Source: Oxalobacteraceae bacterium
GTDB taxonomy: Bacteria > Pseudomonadota > Gammaproteobacteria > Burkholderiales > Burkholderiaceae_D
Length of the DNA stretch: 64,000 nucleotides
Reading direction: 5' to 3'
Assembly (NCBI GenBank): GCA_013284265.1
Contig: JABTBR010000031.1
Location: 19,174 to 83,173 of the forward strand
The position numbers and the translations under genes are program-made. The notes beneath the pieces are model-generated. The model had not been told where the DNA came from. It searched no databases and was given only the letters and a program-made list of their open reading frames with translations. Below, piece by piece: positions 44,895-53,610 of the stretch (positions are counted from its first letter, which is position 1; every line of letters begins with the position of its first letter).

Positions 44895-46142
44895 TCAGGC
44901 GCTGCGGGTGGCCAGCGCGGGCGAGATACTGGCCGCGCGCCAGGCCGGGCCATAGACGGCCGCCAGGCCCAGCACCCAGAAGGTGGCCGCGCCGCCCAGC
45001 AGGTAGGCCAGCGGCAAACGCGTCCCTTCCAGCTGGCTGATCAGGAGCTGGTTCAGTCCCAGCGCCAGGATCACGCCACCGCACACGCCGGCGCTGGTGA
45101 TCATGAAATTCTCGGTCAGGAAGTAGCGCAGGATGTCGACCCGGCGCGCCCCCAGGGCACGGCGCACACCGATCTGCTTGCGGCGCTGGTTCATCCACAG
45201 GCTGGCCATGCCGACGATGCCGCTGGCCGTGATCAACAGCAGCAGCACGCTGACGGTGATCAGCATCCAGGCCAGCGCATGGTCGGCGCGGTAGCGCTCA
45301 TCGCGCAGCTGTTCGAAGCTTTTGCTGCGGATCACCAGCGGCACCGGCGAGGCGCGCCGCAAGGCCGCCTCGGCTTCCTGCATCAGGCGCTCGCGCTGGC
45401 CCGCTGCGGCGCGCACCGTGTAGATGGTGGCATCGACGCCGGTCAGCAGCACCGGTGCGATGGTGGCGTATTCGCCTTCCGGCGTGATCTGGGCATCCTG
45501 GGTTTGCAGGCGCTCGACCACGCCGACGATGCGCGCCTGCAGCGCCTGTTCGCCCATGCCGAAGAACAGGGGCTGGCCGATGGCCTTGTCCTGGCTGCCG
45601 TAGATCTTCTCGGCCAGCGCGCGCGTGACCATCACCACCTGCGGAAAGTCGCGGCTGCTGGTGCTGTCGACGTCGATCCGGTCGCCGGCGACGAAGTCGC
45701 GTCCGGCCGTCAGCTTCAGGCCCCAGGTCGACAGCAGGGCGTCCGGCGTGATGTAGAAGGCCGGATCGGCGCTGCTGATCTTCTGTTTGCGGTCGATCGC
45801 CACGCCGCCGTAGCTGCCGCTGCGCGACAGCGGAATCTGGTTGACCCGCGCCGCCGCCGTCACGCCGGGCAGGGCGCGCAGCACGCCGATGTCGCGCTGG
45901 TAGTTGGCCAGCTGCTGCTGGTGGCTGGCCGGCTGCAGCGTTTCCACGCTCATTGAGAACAGTGCGCCTTCATCGGCCACGCCGGTGGGGCGGGCCGATA
46001 CCTGCTGGCGCACATTGACGATATGCAGGGCGTTGGCCAGGATCGCCAGGCTGATGGCTACCTGCAGGGCGATCAGGACGGCGCCGGTTTTACTGCGCAG
46101 CAGGGCGGAGAAGATGGGACGGATTTCCATGGCGGACCTCAT
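44895..46142 (-). CDS. ABC transporter permease, MacB/FtsX type (second)
   Basis: A 415-residue permease of the MacB/FtsX family. One N-terminal membrane helix (IALQVAISLAILANALHIVNV) precedes a large periplasmic MacB-PCD domain, then three helices at the C-terminus. The FtsX-domain motif reads ASLWMNQRRKQIGVRRALGARR. Overlapping the previous permease by 4 bp, it is probably its heterodimer partner. With the ATPase and adaptor it forms a MacAB-like exporter that pumps peptides or other amphiphiles from the periplasm through an outer membrane channel; no TolC-type gene is in the window. Confidence 0.9.
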   Translation of the reverse strand: MRSAMEIRPIFSALLRSKTGAVLIALQVAISLAILANALHIVNVRQQVSARPTGVADEGALFSMSVETLQPASHQQQLANYQRDIGVLRALPGVTAAARVNQIPLSRSGSYGGVAIDRKQKISSADPAFYITPDALLSTWGLKLTAGRDFVAGDRIDVDSTSSRDFPQVVMVTRALAEKIYGSQDKAIGQPLFFGMGEQALQARIVGVVERLQTQDAQITPEGEYATIAPVLLTGVDATIYTVRAAAGQRERLMQEAEAALRRASPVPLVIRSKSFEQLRDERYRADHALAWMLITVSVLLLLITASGIVGMASLWMNQRRKQIGVRRALGARRVDILRYFLTENFMITSAGVCGGVILALGLNQLLISQLEGTRLPLAYLLGGAATFWVLGLAAVYGPAWRAASISPALATRSA

Positions 46143-47452
46143 TGGGATTTAAGTTGCATGGCGGGCGTGACCTGGCAGGCGCGCCAGGTGGGCAGCAGCC
46201 CGGCCAGGAGGGCGGCGGCGATGGCCATCACGAAGGTCGCGGCCAGCATGGTCAGGTCCATATGGGCGACCACGGCCAGCTTCTTCGACTGCATTGCGAT
46301 CAGGGCCAGTGCGCCATAGGCCAGCAGCAGGCCAAGCAGGCCGCCGGCCAGGCCGATGACGCCTGACTCGATCAGGAACTGGCGGAAGATCTCCCGCTGC
46401 GAGGCGCCCAGCGCGCGGCGGATGCCCACTTCGGCGGCGCGCACCGAGAACTTGGCCAGCAGCAGGCCGACCGTGTTGACCAGGCACAGCAGCAGGAAGC
46501 CGAAGGCCAGCCAGGCCGTCAGGCGGTTGTCGTTGCCCACCACCTTGCGGTATTCCAGCCACTCCATCACGTTGTACAGGCCGTTCGGGGCCTTGCGCAG
46601 CATGCGCCCCAGCTTGCGCTGTTCCACGCTGTAGGCATCGAGGTAGTCCTGCAGCGCCGCCCGTTCGCGCGCGCTGCCCAGTTCTATCCATACCTGCATC
46701 CAGGTGCATTCCGAATCGAGCACGGCCTGGAAGCCCGGGGCGGTGTTGTTACTGCAGCTCATGCTGCCGCTGTGGCCGGTCTGGTGCCGGATCGCGGAGC
46801 TGAACGGCACCACGAATTCGTCTTCCTTGCCGAAGGCGCCGCCGCCGCCGATCAGGCGGTAGTAGCGCGGCAGCGGCAGCCAGTCGTCGAGCACACCGAT
46901 CACCTGATAGCTGCGGCCCCACATCTGCAGGCGGCGCCCGGTCGGGTCGACGCTGCCATACAGTTTTTCGGCCAGCGGGCGGCTCAGCACCACCACATCG
47001 GCGCCGGCCGCGTCTTCCTGTTCGCTCCAGCTGTGGCCATACAGGAAGGGCGCTTCGAACATGGCGAAGAAGTCGCGCGAGGGGGCTACGCCGTTGGCCG
47101 AGATCGCGCCCAGGTCCTTGCGCTCAGGTTCGATCGGGGCCGACACGCCATACAGCACGGTGCGGCGCACGCCCTGTTTGCTGGCCATCAGATTGCTGGC
47201 GTCGCGGTAGCTGAGCTGGTCGTCGAAGGGCCGGCTGCCGGGCACCCAGGTGTCCACGCTGCCGTTGTCGAGCACCGGCACCAGCAGGCGCTCGCTCTTG
47301 TGCGGAATCGGGTCGCCCGACATCACGTGCAGGATGGTCAGGGTGGACACCGAGGCGGCCACGCCGATGGCCAGCGTCAGCACCATCAGCGCGGTCAGGG
47401 CGGGGTTGCGGCGCAGGCTGCGCAGGCCGAGCAGGAAATAGTAGTGGAACAT
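46139..47452 (-). CDS. ABC transporter permease, MacB/FtsX type (first)
   Basis: A 437-residue permease of the same family as the next gene, with which it probably dimerises. It has an N-terminal helix (LTALMVLTLAIGVAASVSTLTI), a periplasmic domain of ~240 residues containing paired Cys (SCSNNTAPG; DSECTW), and three C-terminal helices. The family motif is RAAEVGIRRALGASQREIFRQFL. It starts 14 bp after the ATPase gene. The substrate is unknown; antimicrobial peptides are typical for related systems. Confidence 0.9.
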   Translation of the reverse strand: MFHYYFLLGLRSLRRNPALTALMVLTLAIGVAASVSTLTILHVMSGDPIPHKSERLLVPVLDNGSVDTWVPGSRPFDDQLSYRDASNLMASKQGVRRTVLYGVSAPIEPERKDLGAISANGVAPSRDFFAMFEAPFLYGHSWSEQEDAAGADVVVLSRPLAEKLYGSVDPTGRRLQMWGRSYQVIGVLDDWLPLPRYYRLIGGGGAFGKEDEFVVPFSSAIRHQTGHSGSMSCSNNTAPGFQAVLDSECTWMQVWIELGSARERAALQDYLDAYSVEQRKLGRMLRKAPNGLYNVMEWLEYRKVVGNDNRLTAWLAFGFLLLCLVNTVGLLLAKFSVRAAEVGIRRALGASQREIFRQFLIESGVIGLAGGLLGLLLAYGALALIAMQSKKLAVVAHMDLTMLAATFVMAIAAALLAGLLPTWRACQVTPAMQLKSQ

Positions 47453-47466
47453 GGCGCGCCGTCCTT

Positions 47467-48216
47467 TCAGGCCACGTGGGCGTTGCCGCCGCTGGTGCCG
47501 GCGTGCTCGTTGGCCGCCGCGTTGGCGTCGAACAGCGAGGGCGATTTGCGCACCAGGTCGGACACCTGGCCGTCGATGATGTGCACATTGCGCTGGGCCC
47601 GCACGGCCAGCTCGGGATCGTGGGTGACCATCAGGATGGTGGTGCCCTGGGCGTTGATGTCCTCGAGCAGTTCCATCACGCCGCGCGCCATCTGGGTGTC
47701 CAGGTTGCCGGTCGGTTCATCGGCCAGCAGCAGCTTGGGCGAGCCGGCCAGCGCGCGCGCGATCGCCACGCGCTGCTGCTGGCCGCCCGACAGCTCGGCC
47801 GGGTAATGGCGCATGCGCGAGGCCAGGCCGACCTTGGCCAGCGCGTCCTCGATGCGCTCCTTGCGTTCGGCGCGGTTGAAGCCGCGGTAGCGCAGCGGCA
47901 CGTCCACATTGTCGAACAGCGACAGGTCGGGGATCAGGTTGAAACCCTGGAAGATGAAGCCGAGTTTTTCATTGCGCAGGCGCGAGCGGGCATTGTCGTC
48001 CATGCCGCGCACGTTGACGCCGTCGAGGATGTACTCGCCGTCGGTGAATTCCTCCAGCAGGCCGGCGATATTCAGGAAGCTGGTTTTGCCGGAGCCGGAA
48101 GGCCCGGTGACGGTGACGAATTCACCCTGCTGGACATTGATCTCGAAGCCGCGCAGGGCGTGGGTTTCGATCATGTGGGTGCGGTAGACTTTGCTCAGGT
48201 TGTTCATGCGTAGCAT
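47467..48216 (-). CDS. ABC transporter ATP-binding protein, MacB/LolD type
   Basis: A 249-residue ATPase. Walker A GPSGSGKTSF, Q-loop FQGFNLIPDLSLFDNV, signature LSGGQQQRVAIARALA and Walker B LLLADEPTGNLD are all intact. It is of the MacB/LolD class that powers FtsX-type permeases. Located between the adaptor and permease genes in the same orientation. Nothing is truncated; activity is expected. Confidence 0.95.
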   Translation of the reverse strand: MLRMNNLSKVYRTHMIETHALRGFEINVQQGEFVTVTGPSGSGKTSFLNIAGLLEEFTDGEYILDGVNVRGMDDNARSRLRNEKLGFIFQGFNLIPDLSLFDNVDVPLRYRGFNRAERKERIEDALAKVGLASRMRHYPAELSGGQQQRVAIARALAGSPKLLLADEPTGNLDTQMARGVMELLEDINAQGTTILMVTHDPELAVRAQRNVHIIDGQVSDLVRKSPSLFDANAAANEHAGTSGGNAHVA

Positions 48217-48260
48217 GGCGGCCTCGGTGGAAAGGGTTATGGTTCGGATTAAGGTTCGGA

Positions 48261-49529
48261 TTAAGGCTTGATCGAGACGCGGGGCGCGTTCCCGAAGGTT
48301 TCGGTACCGGCGATGACGACCTGGTCGCCCTGTTTCAGGCCACCGAGAATTTCAACCGCGGACACGCTGGTGGCGCCCATGCGGATAGGGGTGCGCACGG
48401 CCACGCCGTCGCGCACCAGGTAGGCGAAGCGCCCGCCCTCGGACTCGACGAAGGGGCCGCGCGGCAGGGTCAGGACATTGGCTTTTTCATCGATCAGCAG
48501 GCGCGCCGTGATGCGCTGGTTCTGGCGCAGGCCGGCCGGCTGGGCGCCATTAAAGCGCACCCGCGCCAGCACCTGGTTCTTCACCACTTCCGGCGACAGC
48601 GCCGACAGCTTGCCGGTGGCCGACGTGGTGCCGGTGCTGATCTCGGCCTGCATGCCCAGGCCCAGGTCGGCGACATAGGTTTCCGGCACTTCCAGCTCCA
48701 CTTCCAGCTGCGACAGGTCGACCAGCGTCATCAAGGGGGTATTGGCCGGCACCACGCTGCGGTTGGCCACCGACAGCGTGCCGATGAAGCCGTCGACCGG
48801 GGCGCGCACGGTCAGCTCGTCGACGCGGCGCTGGGCGTTGGCCAGGGTCAGGCGCTGGCGGTCCAGCTGGCTGGCCTTGGTCTTCAGTTCCAGCGCCACG
48901 TCGTCGCCTTCCAGCCCTGCCGCCAGTTCGGCGTGGCGCGCGCGGATCTCGGCCGAGCGCAGCGCGTCCTTGGCCTTCTGGAAGTCGATCTTGGCGATGA
49001 TGCCGTCGTTGGCCACGGCCTGGTAGCGTTCCAGCGTGCGCTGGGCCGACAGGCGGTCGATTTCGGCGGTGTCGGCTTCGCGCCGCGCCAACAGTTTCTG
49101 CTTGCGCGCCAGGATCTGCTGGCGTGCCACTTCCGCTTCCAGCTGCTGGTAGCTCGATTGCTCGCGCTTCAGGGCGTCGCTCAGGTCGGGCGATTCCAGC
49201 ACGGCCAGCACATCGCCTTTTTTGACGGTGTCGCCGGCCGAGGCCTTGAGCGTGACGGTGGCCGGCGAGGCGGCATACAGCGTGGGGCTGACGGCGGCGA
49301 CGATGCGGCCGTTGACGGCGGCGTCGCGCACCAGGGTGCCGCGCCCGACTTCGGCGATGCGCAGGCGCGCCGCGCTGACGGTGTGCTCGTTGCCGCGCCA
49401 GGTCTGGAACGACAGGACGGCGATCGCGGCGACGGTGCCGGCGGCACCGGCCCACAGCAGGCGGCGCCGGGTGCGCTGGCCGGCCGGGGCGGCGATGGAG
49501 ATATCTTGATGAGAAGTGTCGCGGATCAT
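48261..49529 (-). CDS. Periplasmic adaptor (HlyD/MacA-like membrane fusion protein)
   Basis: A 422-residue adaptor, first gene of the efflux operon. It has an N-terminal membrane anchor (about 26-45), a lipoyl half-motif (ATVTLKASAGDTVKKGDVLAVLESP), a long coiled-coil hairpin (about 120-210), the second lipoyl half with VRAPVDGFIGTL, then beta-barrel and proximal domains. It would connect the ABC permeases to an outer membrane channel. The sigma-54 promoter at 49565-49580 lies directly upstream. No good Shine-Dalgarno is visible before the ATG at 49529. Confidence 0.92.
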   Translation of the reverse strand: MIRDTSHQDISIAAPAGQRTRRRLLWAGAAGTVAAIAVLSFQTWRGNEHTVSAARLRIAEVGRGTLVRDAAVNGRIVAAVSPTLYAASPATVTLKASAGDTVKKGDVLAVLESPDLSDALKREQSSYQQLEAEVARQQILARKQKLLARREADTAEIDRLSAQRTLERYQAVANDGIIAKIDFQKAKDALRSAEIRARHAELAAGLEGDDVALELKTKASQLDRQRLTLANAQRRVDELTVRAPVDGFIGTLSVANRSVVPANTPLMTLVDLSQLEVELEVPETYVADLGLGMQAEISTGTTSATGKLSALSPEVVKNQVLARVRFNGAQPAGLRQNQRITARLLIDEKANVLTLPRGPFVESEGGRFAYLVRDGVAVRTPIRMGATSVSAVEILGGLKQGDQVVIAGTETFGNAPRVSIKP

Positions 49530-49564
49530 GGTCAGGGTGTCTGGCTGGGCAATGCTGCTATCTA

Positions 49565-49580
49565 TGCACTAAGCATGCCA
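49565..49580 (-). promoter_or_regulatory. Sigma-54 (-24/-12) promoter of the ABC efflux/regulator operon
   Basis: Minus strand TGGCATGCTTAGTGCA aligns with TGGCACG-N4-TTGC with the correct GG-GC spacing; only two consensus bases differ. It lies about 36 bp before the adaptor start. The operon it drives encodes a sigma-54 activator. Confidence 0.75.
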
Positions 49581-49608
49581 ACCACCCTGAATTTGCTATG
49601 TCCTTGAT

Positions 49609-50913
49609 TTAGCTGGATTTTCTTGCCGGCTGGATGCGGCCGCTGTCCGCATGGCTGTCCGCTTTGTCCGCCCTGTCCGCCCGTCCGGCGCGGACGAACA
49701 GCGTCAGGACGGCGGCGCACAGGGCGCCGGCCGCCATCACGCCGACGCCGGCGCGCAGCGTCCAGCCGTGGGCGATCGCGCCGATCAGCGGTGGCCCGAG
49801 CAGCAGACCCGCGTAGCCGGCGCTGGCCACCAGCGCGATGCCGGAGGCGGCCGAATGCGACTGGCGTCCGGCCGCGCTGAAGATGGCCGGCACCACGTTG
49901 GACAGGCCCACGCCGGCCAGCGCATAGCCGGCCAGGATGGCCGGTGTGAGCGGCAGCGCCGCCGCCAGCGTCAGGCCGGCCGCCGCCAGCACGGTGCCGG
50001 CGACGATCACGCTGCTGCCGCCGAAGCGGCGCACGATGCGGTCGCCCAGCACGCGGAACACCACCATCGCGGCGGAGAAGGCGGCAAAGCCGGCCGCCGC
50101 GGTGGTGGCGCTGGCGCCGGTGGTGGTCAGATACAGGCCGCTCCAGTCGACCATCGCGCCTTCGACCATGAAGCACAGCAGGCCGATGGCGGCCAGTCCG
50201 AACAGGGACGGGGCCAGATGCTTGCGCGGAGCTGTTGGCGCGGCCGCTGCGGCATGCGTCTCCGCGCTGGCCTGCGCTGGCTTGCCTGAATGCGCGCCGG
50301 CGTCCGCAGTTGAGGCCAGGTGCGGCGTCGCCTGCGCGGTGCGCGCGCCGTCGCCCACGCCCAGCCGGGGGATGGCAAAGCCCAGCAGGGCCAGCACGAT
50401 CAGCGTGGCCGGCACCAGCATCCAGGACGACGGCAGGCCCAGATACAGCAGCGCCGCCCCGACCCCGGTGCCCACCAGGCCACCGAGGCTGAAGGCCGCG
50501 TGGAAGGACGACATGATCGCCTCGCCCCAGCGCCGCTCCACCGCGCTGGCGTGCGCGTTCATAGCCACATCGAGCACGCCGTTGGCCGCGCCCAGCAGCA
50601 GCGTGCTGGCGATCAGCAGCGGCAGGCTGCTGGCCCACATCGGCAGGCACAGCATCAGTGCGAAGGCGATGGCGGCCAGCCGGGTGGCGGCGCCCGTGCC
50701 GCCCAGCCGTGGCACCAGCCGCCCGCACAGCGGCATGCAGCAGACCGCGCCGGCCGCCATCGCCAGCAGCGCCATGCTGAGCTGGCCGTCCGTCAGTGCC
50801 AGCCCCTGTTTCAGCGGCGGTATCGCCGACGCCCAGGCGCCGATGCCCAGTCCATTGGCGAAAAAGACGGCCTGGGTGGCCCAGCGCATCGCTCGTGCTT
50901 CATCCTTGCTCAT
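49609..50913 (-). CDS. MFS transporter
   Basis: A 434-residue major facilitator with about 12 membrane helices and a long Ala/Thr-rich central loop (about 205-240). The first helix region reads AVFFANGLGIGAWASAIP, similar to YbjJ-type and sugar-related MFS proteins. The C-terminal tail RADRADKADSHADSG is charged and repetitive because its DNA doubles as the CGGACA array. It starts 25 bp after the DeoR-type regulator gene in the same orientation, so it is likely regulated by it. The substrate is unknown; a sugar is suggested by the regulator family. Confidence 0.88.
   Translation of the reverse strand: MSKDEARAMRWATQAVFFANGLGIGAWASAIPPLKQGLALTDGQLSMALLAMAAGAVCCMPLCGRLVPRLGGTGAATRLAAIAFALMLCLPMWASSLPLLIASTLLLGAANGVLDVAMNAHASAVERRWGEAIMSSFHAAFSLGGLVGTGVGAALLYLGLPSSWMLVPATLIVLALLGFAIPRLGVGDGARTAQATPHLASTADAGAHSGKPAQASAETHAAAAAPTAPRKHLAPSLFGLAAIGLLCFMVEGAMVDWSGLYLTTTGASATTAAAGFAAFSAAMVVFRVLGDRIVRRFGGSSVIVAGTVLAAAGLTLAAALPLTPAILAGYALAGVGLSNVVPAIFSAAGRQSHSAASGIALVASAGYAGLLLGPPLIGAIAHGWTLRAGVGVMAAGALCAAVLTLFVRAGRADRADKADSHADSGRIQPARKSS
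49644..49687 (-). promoter_or_regulatory. CGGACA direct-repeat array upstream of the efflux operon promoter
   Basis: On the minus strand CGGACA begins at 49679, 49670, 49661 and 49649, and a variant CGGACG at 49687. The spacing is 9, 9 and 12 bp. The array is 64-108 bp upstream of the -24 element, within the 3' end of the MFS gene, where it encodes RADKADSHAD. It has the same motif, orientation and distance as the array at 22638. Confidence 0.68.
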
Positions 50914-50937
50914 GCAGGTATTCCTTGGTGGGGAGGT

Positions 50938-51738
50938 TTATTCGGCGGGTGCGCCGGCCAGATGGACTTGGGTGGCTTCGCCATAGAAGGGTTTCAGGCG
51001 CTCGGCGTCGGCGTCGTATTCCACCACCATGTGCGCGATCGCCTGCATCGAGGCGATGCCGTAGGGCGCGCCGGTGCCGATCTTGTCGTTGGTGATGGCC
51101 ACGGCCACCGCATTGCTGGCGGCAATGGCGGCCTGCTTGAATTCCGCCTCCTCGAAACCGAAGCCGCCCAGGCCACGGCGCGCGTCGACCGAGCAGGCGC
51201 CGAGGAAGCACAGGTCGGCGCGCAGGGCGCTGACGTCGCGTACCGCGCGGCTGCCGATACTGGCGCCGGTGCGCCAGTCGACCGGACCGCCGATGACGAT
51301 GGTCTCGATGCCGCGCCGTGGCGCCAGCAGGGCGGCGATGGAGGGCGCATTGGTGACCACGGTCAGGCGCAGCGAGTCGGGCAGCAGCTCGGCGATGGCG
51401 CTGTTGGTGGAGCCGGCGTCGATCAGGATTAGCTGGCCGGGCTGCAGCAGTTCGATGCAGCGCGCCGCCAGCGCCAGTTTGCGCGGGCGGGCCTGTTCCT
51501 GGCGCTGGGTCAGCGGGCCGGAGGCGGGCGACAGCGGCAGCACGCCGCCGTAGACGCGCTCGCACAGGCCGGCGGCGGCCAGTTCGCGCATGTCGCGCCG
51601 GATGGTGTCTTCGGAAATGCCGAACTCGCGCGCCAGATCGGCGGCCAGCACGCGGCCACCGCCGCGCAAGCGTTCGACGATCACACGCTGGCGTTCTTCA
51701 GGCAGGCGGACGGGGAGGGAGGCTGGGAACATGGGCAT
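50938..51738 (-). CDS. DeoR/GlpR-family transcriptional regulator
   Basis: A 266-residue repressor. The N-terminal DeoR winged helix (about 10-65) has ADLAREFGISEDTIRRDMREL. The C-terminal DeoR sensor domain carries the typical LIDAGSTNSAIAELL and VVTNAPSIAALL segments, thought to bind a sugar phosphate. The start at 51738 or 51732 (MPMF) is chosen. A series of AACGTGCA direct repeats precedes it, the probable operator. It is in operon with the MFS gene. Confidence 0.92.
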   Translation of the reverse strand: MPMFPASLPVRLPEERQRVIVERLRGGGRVLAADLAREFGISEDTIRRDMRELAAAGLCERVYGGVLPLSPASGPLTQRQEQARPRKLALAARCIELLQPGQLILIDAGSTNSAIAELLPDSLRLTVVTNAPSIAALLAPRRGIETIVIGGPVDWRTGASIGSRAVRDVSALRADLCFLGACSVDARRGLGGFGFEEAEFKQAAIAASNAVAVAITNDKIGTGAPYGIASMQAIAHMVVEYDADAERLKPFYGEATQVHLAGAPAE

Positions 51739-51740
51739 TA

Positions 51741-51810
51741 AACGTGCAATGGGAATGCGTAAATTGTGCATTAACGTGCATGAACGTGCAAGATAATTTA
51801 CAAACGTGCG
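51741..51810. promoter_or_regulatory. Repeated AACGTGCA operator array between deoR-type and MutS-like genes
   Basis: AACGTGCA at 51741, 51773 and 51783, ATTGTGCA at 51763 and AACGTGCG at 51803. The copies at 51763, 51773 and 51783 are exactly 10 bp apart and 51803 stays in the same register. Helically phased direct repeats directly upstream of a DeoR-family gene suggest autoregulation. Confidence 0.7.
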
Positions 51811-51933
51811 CCCGTTCTTGTTCTTGTTCCGGCTCGCCGCTTGCAATTCAGGCAAGTGAACGCATATCCTGCTGAGCCCCGCAACGGGGCCGCGACTGGC
51901 CGCGTCTGGCGGCTATCACCGATAAAAGTCACC

Positions 51934-53523
51934 ATGCTGTCTGCTTTGAATAAATGGCTGCGCGCCGAATCCGCCGAGGTGCTCGATTTTCCCTTTGCAC
52001 CCAGCGATGTGGCACGCTACGCCGCGCTGCGGCCAGCGGCGGACGGCCCGGCGCTCGACGCGCAGACCTGGAACGATATGCTGCTGGCCGAGTACAGCGC
52101 GCAGCTGGGGCAGGGCAGCAGCATCGTTGGCCAGCAAGTGCTGCATCGGCGCCTGATGGGCGGCCGCACCAGCACCGCCGCGTGTGTAGGCGTGCAGGCG
52201 CTGGCGCAGGATGCGGCGCGGCGCGACAGCCTGCAACTGGCCTGCCGCGGCATGCGCCAGGCCGACAGCGAAATCAGCGCCAAACTGTTTGGCGCAGAGT
52301 GGGCGCCCGCGCCGCGCTGGGCGGCGGCACTGGGTTGGCTGGCACCGGCCTTTCTGCTGACGGCGGTGCTGGCGCTGGCCAGCGGCTGGGTGGTCTTGTG
52401 GTTGGCGGTGCTGGGGTTATGGCTGCTGCTGATGGGGATACAGGTACGGTTTTTTGAAGCCGCCGAACAGTGGGAGCGCACGCTACTCACCTTGCGGCAG
52501 GTGCTGGGCAGCCATGCGCTGCTGGCCCAGCTGGACGATCCGCTGACCCAGGACCTGCGCGCCGATAGCGCCCAGGCGGGCACGCTGCGGCGCGCGCTGT
52601 CCCGCTCGACGCTGGACCAGGTGCTGCCGGGTGCGCGCGAATATGCCGACTGGCTGTGGCTGAAGAACATCCGCCACTACTTTGCCAGCCGCGATCTGGT
52701 GCTGCTGCAGCGCGCCTGGCTGGGTTCCAGCTTTGAGCGGGTCGGGCGGGTGGAGGCCGATCTGGCGCTGGCGCGCCATCTGGCCCAGACCGGTCGCTAC
52801 TGCTGGCCCGAACGTGGCGAGGCCTTGCGCTTCGGCGGCGTGGTGCACCCGCTGCTGGCGCAAGCGGCGCCGCTGTCGTTTGCGCTCGATGCGCGCGGCG
52901 CCTTTATCTCAGGCCAGAACGGCATCGGAAAATCGACCTTGCTGCGGACTTTGGGGATCAACCTGATCACCGCACGGGCCTTCGGCTTCTGCTACGCCGA
53001 TACGGCCAGCACGCCGCTGCTGCCGGTGTATTCCAGCATGCAGGGCGAGGATTCGCTGGCCAGCGGCGAGAGCCTGTACATCGCCGAACTGCGCCGCGCG
53101 CAGGAATTGCTGGCGCTGGCCGAACGCGCGCCGGCGCTGTTCATCATCGACGAGATTTTCCGGGGTACCAATCACCTGGAATCGATTTCGGCTGCGGCGG
53201 CCGTGCTGCATACGCTGGCCGCGTCGGGCCGGGTGATCGTATCCTCGCACAATCTGGTGCTGGCGCCGCTGTTGGCCGATTGCCTGGAACCCTGGTGCGT
53301 CAGCGCGCCCGGAGGCGACCGCGCGCGCTTGCGCCTGCAGCCCGGCGTGCTGGAGGAAACCAATGGCCTGGCGCTACTTGATACGCGCGGCTTCGGCGAC
53401 GCCATCGCCGCCAAGGCGGACCGGGTGTTCAACTGGCTCAGCCACTATATGGCCCATCCGCGCGACTGCGCGGGCGTGATCGCACCTCCGGCCGGGGGAC
53501 TAATTTTCAAAATTCATAAATAG
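51934..53523 (+). CDS. Membrane-anchored MutS-family ATPase
   Basis: A 529-residue protein with a C-terminal MutS-type ATPase domain. Walker A is GQNGIGKSTLLRTLG near residue 327. Other features are the YSSMQGEDSLASGESLY segment (equivalent to the MutS motif 2/3 region), Walker B LFIIDEIFRGTNHLES and SSHNLVLAPLL. Before it, two adjacent membrane helices lie at about residues 128-170. The mismatch-recognition, connector and clamp domains of MutS are absent. The ATG at 51934 is chosen; the upstream codons up to 51841 are unlikely. The function is unknown; it is probably not mismatch repair. Confidence 0.85.
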   Translation: MLSALNKWLRAESAEVLDFPFAPSDVARYAALRPAADGPALDAQTWNDMLLAEYSAQLGQGSSIVGQQVLHRRLMGGRTSTAACVGVQALAQDAARRDSLQLACRGMRQADSEISAKLFGAEWAPAPRWAAALGWLAPAFLLTAVLALASGWVVLWLAVLGLWLLLMGIQVRFFEAAEQWERTLLTLRQVLGSHALLAQLDDPLTQDLRADSAQAGTLRRALSRSTLDQVLPGAREYADWLWLKNIRHYFASRDLVLLQRAWLGSSFERVGRVEADLALARHLAQTGRYCWPERGEALRFGGVVHPLLAQAAPLSFALDARGAFISGQNGIGKSTLLRTLGINLITARAFGFCYADTASTPLLPVYSSMQGEDSLASGESLYIAELRRAQELLALAERAPALFIIDEIFRGTNHLESISAAAAVLHTLAASGRVIVSSHNLVLAPLLADCLEPWCVSAPGGDRARLRLQPGVLEETNGLALLDTRGFGDAIAAKADRVFNWLSHYMAHPRDCAGVIAPPAGGLIFKIHK

Positions 53524-53610
53524 GTTGCTGTGGGGCAAATCATGAACTATGATGAAGTTATAAAAAGACCCAGACAACGTGTCAAGATGTACTCATCATA
53601 GGTAGGCGCT

